A stretch of DNA of 64,000 nt, taken from NCBI GenBank assembly GCA_037179385.1, contig CM074187.1, forward strand, positions 45,914,879 to 45,978,878. The letters are read 5' to 3'. Under the pieces are notes generated by a model that was given only the letters and a program-made list of their open reading frames with translations, had not been told where the DNA came from and made no database searches. Source of the stretch: Holothuria scabra (Eukaryota > Echinodermata > Holothuroidea > Aspidochirotida > Holothuriidae). The position numbers and the translations under genes are program-made. The first letter of the stretch is position 1; every line of letters starts with the position of its first letter. Shown here one piece after another: positions 57,401 to 64,000 of this stretch.

Positions 57401-58135
57401 GATTCTTTGAATATAATTTCTTGACTTTGCATGAAACATTATGTACGGGGTTATGTATTTGTATGTGTACATTTCAATCAAACGCATTCATCTGAGACTG
57501 TAACTAACGACCCTGCATTTTGCCCACCAAGGCCAGAATCACCGATTCGTGAAACGAATCCCAATCCACAAACTATCCCCATTATAGCCTTATAGAATAC
57601 CGAATAAGTGATTTGTCTTTCCTAAAGAAATCTATTTCCGCAATTTCAAACTTTTGTCCAGTACAGTTTAGGGGGTGCCTTTCTTGATCGTCAGCATAAT
57701 TCAACTTTGTGCAAACAAATAAGTACAGAGCGTTGATTTATTTACCGATACGATACATGAACAAGTCTACTGCGTGCGTGTGATGTATTCGTTGAGAGTA
57801 GAGTAAGTTTTGCTCCTCGCTTTCAAAATGATCTCTCATGGCGTCAGTGCATAAGATCTACACCACAACATGACCAAGATTTCATCCAAGGGGCCGGTGA
57901 AATGATGATTGATCGCCGTCGTGGGGAGGGGTTTGATGGGAGGGCGTTCCCCTTACGCTCTCAAAATATTTGGCTTACGTAGATTGAGCAGAATGAAAAT
58001 GTCGCAACATTTGCTCTTCATAGTTATGTCGTGTGTATGAATTTGTACGGCATGTATTTATGACACTCCTGGTAAGCACGATTTTTGAAGATAACTTTAG
58101 TAGCCGACATTTTCGTTTTTGGTATATAATATGTC
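51480..58135. other. Unassigned sequence, 6.6 kb
   Basis: I found no repeat pairs, inverted repeats or splice-bounded coding blocks. A minus-strand frame at 51953-52225 contains a hydrophobic stretch (FWFLVIILLYFSLISAIFV) but has no supporting context. Probably intergenic or long intron. Confidence 0.35.
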
Positions 58136-58139
58136 ATGT

Positions 58140-58400
58140 TTAGAGGAAGAACCCTGTTGTTTTTGGCAAAGGTCAAAAGTAAGTTGAGGTTACCAGATGC
58201 CAAAACCACTAAACCTTGTAAACACGATATGTCAGATTGGATGATCGACACTTTTCGATAGTAGTAATGGATTCATCCCTAATGTTGGGAGAGGTCAGAA
58301 GCCATTCGATGTCACCGCCGGCAAAACTGCGAAAACCCCGAGAATAGTTTGTTAGCACAATATCTCGAAGTATTAATTACCGCCACTTCATATTTGCAAA
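58140..58400 (+). repeat. Diverged relative of the 12.7-14.2 kb minisatellite (~2 units)
   Basis: AGAACCCTGTTGTTTTTGGC, AAAGGTCAAAAGTAAGTTGA, GGTTACCAGATGCCAAAAC and a second GAGAGGTCAGAAGCCATTCG, ATGTCACCG block follow the same order as the array unit. The AGGTCA direct repeats are decayed. Confidence 0.6.
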
Positions 58401-58968
58401 TAGGTATGTATAAACTCTGACACTTGTAGCTAAAGAAGAACTTGCCAACTTCAAAACTGACAACTCATATTAAAATATTAAATATCAAAACTTATAAGTG
58501 TTTGTTTCGTATTTGTGTGGTTGATGGTGTTTACTTTGCCTTTTTCTGAGAAAGTCACAAAATTGATGATTTCATATATTTTTCGTCTGAATATTTGCTA
58601 GATATATTTGGGTACTGTCACGAAGAAATCCCGACATTTTCGAGTATTGAAATTTAATCTACTGAACGTATATTTAGCGGAATTTCAGTCAAATTTTAAT
58701 GTGGACAGAACATGTCCTGTGCAAACTAGAACGTCTTAGGTAAAGTTTTACCATCAAATGATAGTATAATTTGCTGTCGGGTATGATGGATTTTTCCAAC
58801 TGAGCTTTGTTACGCTCTTTTGAGTATATTAAATTGAATACTGGTAAGACCATGACATTTTTTAATTGTGAGTGGCTCTACTGGTGTGGTGTTTCACTTT
58901 ATTTTTCATTTGTAATTGCCAATAGAAACAATCCCTAAGATGGTGCTATTTGGGAAAAGTGTGTCGTA

Positions 58969-59070
58969 TATATATATATATATATATAAATATAAATAAA
59001 AAGTATCCACGCGATGTCATCTTTGTGTAACTCACTATTTTTCATCGCTTTCATATATATATATATATAT
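58969..59070. repeat. (TA)n microsatellites
   Basis: Two short (TA)n tracts (about 58969-58998 and 59054-59070). Confidence 0.9.
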
Positions 59071-61220
59071 TTACAACAGGTCGACAAGTTCGTGTTAACT
59101 CAATGTTTGTCGACAAATAACACCCATTTTCGGACACATATAAAGTAAGGTAATACTATGTATAGTAAACTTACTGCACCTGCTCTATTGCGCCTTCATA
59201 TGGGAATCGTACTGTGTACACATGGTAGTATATTTACGCGTGAAAAATTGGGTGTTATTTCAGCGTGTTCTAAAAATGTACTTTAGGTTGACACAAAATT
59301 ATTGCGCAATACCTTTGAGTAAATTGAATATTTAATAACACCTTGTGCATATATCTCACATATTAAAAATACTATATGTATTGTTACGGGAGGTGTTTAG
59401 TTTTAATGCTGATATTTTGTAAGAATTTTCCAATGATCCCACGCAGAGATTTATTCAAATATGTGACTGTCAACTCAAGGTGGCTTCGGTCAACAGTCAC
59501 ACAAGTTAAGTCATTGGTCTCATTTTGCATGAGTCAGAGAAAAAGGATCGCAGTCAATTTACCTTTTAAATGATTTAGATGACAACCGATTATCTGAAGG
59601 TTACCTTCTAACTCCCCATTAACTGCATATGTTCCACAAAAACTTTTTATTACCTCTGTAAGAAATCTTGCGCTCACCATTTTATGCATTGAAAAGAACG
59701 TCACTGTTACCAATGAAGTGGAATTCATGTTTGTTGTTTATCGAAGTTAATGTCTTGATTTCGTTGGAAATGTATCTACCAGTTCGTTCAGTTGGCGCCA
59801 CGAATTGATGACTGTGTTTTGCGATAACGATTTTACAAAATGTGATTCTCCGTGGCCTACTTTTTCTTGGTCTGTCTTTTAGGTCCTTTGACTGTCACTT
59901 TTGGTAGTGGGTGTTGAACAAAGACGAGAGAACGGAACTTAAAATTACAATGTAAGAGGAAATAACTTAGTGGTAAACCGTAATTTGTTACACGAGGACG
60001 GAAAACGAGTCTCGGGCAGCATTTAAGATCAATTTTTAACCATTGAAAGGTAATTACAAGACACTTAACATAACGCAAATAATCACTTTTACAAACAGTA
60101 GGCTCATTTTGCATTGTAATCATAAGGAAGAAAAAAACATTCAGCAAACTTTAAATACCAATTATGAAAAGTAATGTACATTTGATTTTGAGCAGGTGTA
60201 GAGAATATTAAAGAATGACAAATCTGAATACCTTTGAAGTACCTCTTTGCATTTGATACTGATGAGAAAAATGAGAAGAGTTTTCAGTCGGTACAAAAAG
60301 ACGGTGTAAACCGTACCGATTTAACAACCGCCTGATTATATACTATCATGGTTAAATCTTTCATTTCGGTGTGACAATAATAAATCATCGTTATCGGGAC
60401 AGTTCTAGTGATACCAAAGACTATTCATTTCTTTTGATAACATTAAGTAAGTGTTCATAAGTACAAGCAAGTGTAGGAATTTTCATGTTATTGTAAAAAG
60501 GTGGCTGCTTATCGATATACGTTTATGTGAAAAGTGCCAGGCCGGTAAATTGAAAAATTTTACATACAATTTGAAATGAAAAGAGGACCAATACATTGTG
60601 GTTGCCCAAATCCCACGTCCATAAAATGTATTGATTGCATGCCATCGTTGTAACAAAGGGTCATAAAATGCAAAGATGATGGGACTTCAAGGAATACGAC
60701 ACTAGGATTGGATGAGGTGGTAATAAAGGTCAAGATCAAATTTTGTAGTTGGAAGAATAGCACTGGTCGATACATGTTATTTTCCGTACCTTGACATCTT
60801 TCATCCCAGTCATTTGTACAGCTATGAAATTTATCACATGGCGTGGTACTTTTAATTCTCACTAGGTCTGAGTTATTCTTTATTTAGAAGATATTGCATT
60901 TTGCATTCATCCCGAAAGCATTTTATTTAAAACTGTCTTCACAAGTGGTCTTTAGGCATTTGCTTAAGTAATTTTGTACTGTGTGGCATTGATCCCCTGC
61001 CGATTTAAACCCAGCAAACACAGGTTAGTACGTCCTAATGTGTTTTGGTTTGGCGATCACTTGGTCTGCTTCTTTTCACGTCCAAACACACTTATTAAAA
61101 CGTTTGAGGAACATAATTGCTTTTATATCCTGGAAAGAATTATATAAATGATGAAAACACCTTGAATACGTCTGAATGTGACGTCATCAAATTTGCATAG
61201 CCTCAGGGGCCTCTTTCTCC
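59071..61220. other. Unassigned sequence
   Basis: AT-rich, with no repeat or coding signal recognised. Confidence 0.3.
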
Positions 61221-61223
61221 CAG

Positions 61224-61378
61224 GGGCGGTAGCTTTTTGCCCCACCCCAGATTCCCAACTAGGACAAATTCTCGGCCCCATCTTGGCACTGGAGTTTGCC
61301 CGATTCAGCAAAGGTATCGGCCAATTGGGGACTCCAGCTCCCGGCACCCCGTTCCGAACGGCCTTGCAAATAGGCTTG
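61224..61378 (+). other. GC-rich exon-like island
   Basis: 155 bp clearly richer in GC than everything around it. It is preceded by a strong acceptor (CCTCTTTCTCCCAG) and followed by a donor (GTAAGG at 61379). The plus-strand frame is open (AVAFCPTPDSQLGQILGPIL, then ALEFARFSKGIGQLGTPAPG, then TPFRTALQIGL), but so is the antisense frame (NWPIPLLNRANSSAKMGPRI, then CPSWESGVGQKATAPGRKRP). I recognise neither. It could be an exon or a fragment of a transposon. Confidence 0.3.
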
Positions 61379-61439
61379 GTAAGGTTATTCTTTCATTCGT
61401 TTTCTCTTTGTCTGAAAAAAGGCGTTTTAGAAACGTAGC

Positions 61440-64000
61440 AAAAGTCAACAAAATAACTTCCTTAAAGCGTTTTCCAAGGAGGTTTTTACAAAAAAAAAAA
61501 AAAGCAGTTAGTTTTTCAAACGTTCGCAAAACGTGCTTGTATTTGCTGGCAAATCACAGTTGCTACTGTTTTGGTTCAATAGATTGGTTAACGCCAAATT
61601 ACGCCACAAGTGGTAAACAGTGCGCTTTAATGTAGTTAAACTGGTTATAATGCTCACGGTCAAGCTTTATTGTGATTAATATGTATAAGAACCAATTAAA
61701 GACCACCTACGTGCAATTATTCGGTTGATTTATCGATTCATTGTTTAAATATTCCACTATAACTTCTGTTTGCTTCATTACATCCAGTGAATCTATAACG
61801 AGGCTTCGTGAATTACCTCGTAACGAATGAAAAACTGTCTACAAGTCTCACCGATATGTTTCCGATGTAGAGAAATTCATTTTGGTTCGTGCAATGTTTA
61901 TTTAGATCTTGTATGTACTGTTGAAGTTAAAAATATTTAATAAATACGGTTACAAAATTTGTTTGTTCGCGTTACAAATTTTAATATTTGTATGCGATTT
62001 TACGATACTCTTTTAAAGAGCGAAGCGTCCACAAGGTCAGGGGATGAACATCCCTCTGACGGGCCAACATTGTATGCCTGCGCTCTTTTTAGCTTTTTAC
62101 TAGCCTGTTTAAACGCCCCGTGCAGACTTTTTTGTCCCCTTTTGACCAAAATTCTATATTCGCTCACTGCCTTTGTTCATACAACGGGTACATGAGAGAC
62201 TTTAATCACAAAATTCCAGGTCTTTTTAGAATTTTTTCTTTCAATCCAATTAAGAAGCCTAGAACATAGTCATGACCCATGACAAAAGTCTGAACGTTGA
62301 AAGCTCAGCCAGATTCGCTTCATTTTGAGATGTAGCCACCTTCAGAGAACAGAACTCCTTCAGAGGTAAACCTTTGGTTTTACGGCTTGTTTCTGTCGCC
62401 AGGAAAAACAATGTTTGTAATTGGTTTAAGATGAACTTCAATCAAACCGTTGGAGAACAGTTAAGGTTTAGATTAACAAGCCCTTTTAAAGACAGAGAAA
62501 CAATTAGAATAAAACTAAGAACCAAAGAAATCAAGAGGTCAAACTCAAATATATTTTTAGCACAGTGTAGTTCAATAGCTTAAGATATTTATTTTAACGA
62601 AATCTGAAAGCTTATGTTTCTAATATAAAGTTTAATATTTTTTGACCTAAAAAGATCAATTGTTTCAAACATCAAGGTTATCGTTTCATTAAATCAGGAG
62701 ATAAAGGAAAATATCCGTGGCCTTTAGCCTTTACCGAGAAAATTCTTTTATCACAATGAATAAAGAACTGTACCTAAACAACGGTGGATGTTCATTGCAT
62801 AATCCATGGCTTCCTATGCCATTCACCTAGTTACTCTCACTGTAATAAATCATATCCATTGTAAACTATCTGTCAGCACCCATTGACAAGTGAGTTATAT
62901 GGGAGCTAAGGCAAACAGAGGTGTGCGAGTTATTCGTCGAGAAACTTCATCCATCCACCCTGGTGATATGAAATATATCTTGTTTACATTTGATGAATCA
63001 ATCGCAGAATTTTTTCTGCTTACCGATGTACTCCAGTCTGACCTTAAACTTCTACCGATTTGGCAATCTACTTGAGATATTGGAAGCAATCTATACAATG
63101 AAATTAGTACCTTTTGTCATGTCTGCTTATACTAAATTACACAAGAATTGTACGATGTGTAAGTTTAATAATCCAGCGAACGTCGGTTGCTTATCTCGAG
63201 TAAACTGTCATGCTGTATATTGCTGTCAAGTAAGTATGTTTTCTTGTCAAAAATGAAATCTGGAAGAAGATAGGGCGTAATGGTTTTACAAAGAATTTAT
63301 CTTTCGATAATAACAAGTAGATCAAACCCGCATTGCAGAATGTTAGGGAAATATCCTTTATTGCCCAGATATGGCAAGCATGCCTGTAATATTAATTTGT
63401 CTTATTTACGAACCCACAACAAGGCGACAATCTTCGGACTGTACTAAAAGATGTGTGGTAATTCCATCTTTACAGAAATGGATTCGCTTCCCTTGAACCA
63501 GTTAAAAGTGACATGTTATTTTAAGTGTCTTACAACCTTTATGCAAACAGTTATCCAAATCTCTTGTGATTTCATTAACCAGAAAAGTTAAGAGGCCATC
63601 CAGGGCTATTTTTTTTAATATTTTTCTTGCTTCCAGCTGCGACAAAATGAGATTAGTGAGTATTATATATCTTACAATGCGTCAGTCATCGTTAAGACTA
63701 CGTAAGGTCGTTCGCTGGACTTCTTACATTTTTTTTTCTCTATCTAAAAGTATCTCAGGTAACAAATATTCTAGATGTCGCCAAACAATAAAAGATGAAG
63801 TTTATATGAGCAACATTTCCGTTTCGAAGCATTTTGTGTCTGTCAAAATCCGTCTAGGGATCCTGTAAAGGAAAAATCGAGGCGGTGTAGAAGATCTTGG
63901 AATTCGATGTAATTCAGTTACTTATTAATTAAACCTTCGACCTTCCTCTGAACCAAATTTAAATTTGGTGTGTAATAAGTGTGAAATGAGCAAGAATCCT
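61440..64000. other. Unassigned sequence to the window end
   Basis: No supported gene, repeat pair or RNA. Short open frames near 62890-63260 and 63566-63868 lack motifs or credible splice borders. Confidence 0.3.

Noticed and set aside
61237..61635. A single 132-codon gene at 61.2-61.6 kb
   Set aside because: The frame runs through the donor-like site into AT-rich, A-run-containing sequence; at most the first part is exon-like, and in a different frame.

Overview
This window looks like non-coding DNA from an animal genome, most likely a marine invertebrate; an ambulacrarian or other invertebrate deuterostome is a guess and nothing here fixes the species. The sequence is AT-rich. There are no bacterial-style operons, coding sequence is limited to short exons with GT/AG borders, and roughly a third of the window can be assigned to transposable elements, foldback elements, tRNA-derived SINEs and tandem repeats. 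I compared copies by eye, so percentages and outer borders of diverged repeats are approximate.

Layout. 1-6.2 kb: a non-autonomous hAT element (10-1324) lies upstream of the 3' end of a plus-strand gene for a single-pass membrane protein. One small phase-0 exon (1874-1921) is followed by two separate phase-0 terminal exons (2179-2307 and 5858-6028). Each encodes a transmembrane segment, a short basic tail and a stop, and each has a downstream AATAAA, so they look like alternative last exons. 6.8-12 kb: TTAA-flanked MITEs, a dispersed repeat, a LINE 3' end, a SINE tail and a 1,008-bp hAT element. 12.75-14.2 kb: a roughly 140-bp minisatellite whose units carry AGGTCA direct repeats, interrupted by CCCAT/CCAT microsatellites. 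15-25 kb: foldback elements, MITEs, a LINE-like 3' end and a hAT MITE, otherwise unrecognised. 26.2-29.1 kb: a Penelope-like retroelement (minus strand) with a 360-codon RT-thumb plus GIY-YIG open frame, a broken RT palm, and at its upstream end a large inverted repeat in which two oppositely oriented hammerhead-like ribozyme motifs flank about 150 bp of (AT)n. 29.5-33.9 kb: SINEs, foldbacks, short tandem arrays and two more hAT elements. 34.99-35.12 kb: a likely signal-peptide first exon of a secreted or membrane protein (plus strand), with no later exon recognised. 35-46 kb: minisatellites and a nest of TTAA MITEs. 46.7-51.5 kb: hAT MITE, a paired dispersed repeat, and SINEs. 51.5-64 kb: mostly unassigned single-copy-looking sequence, with one GC-rich exon-like island at 61.2 kb.

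How the parts relate. The only host coding signals are the alternative-tail gene on the left and the signal-peptide exon in the middle. Everything else that can be named is mobile or repetitive DNA. Several insertions are exceptionally legible: four hAT elements have perfect 8-bp target duplications, and one TTAA MITE sits inside another whose sister copy in the same window shows the empty site.
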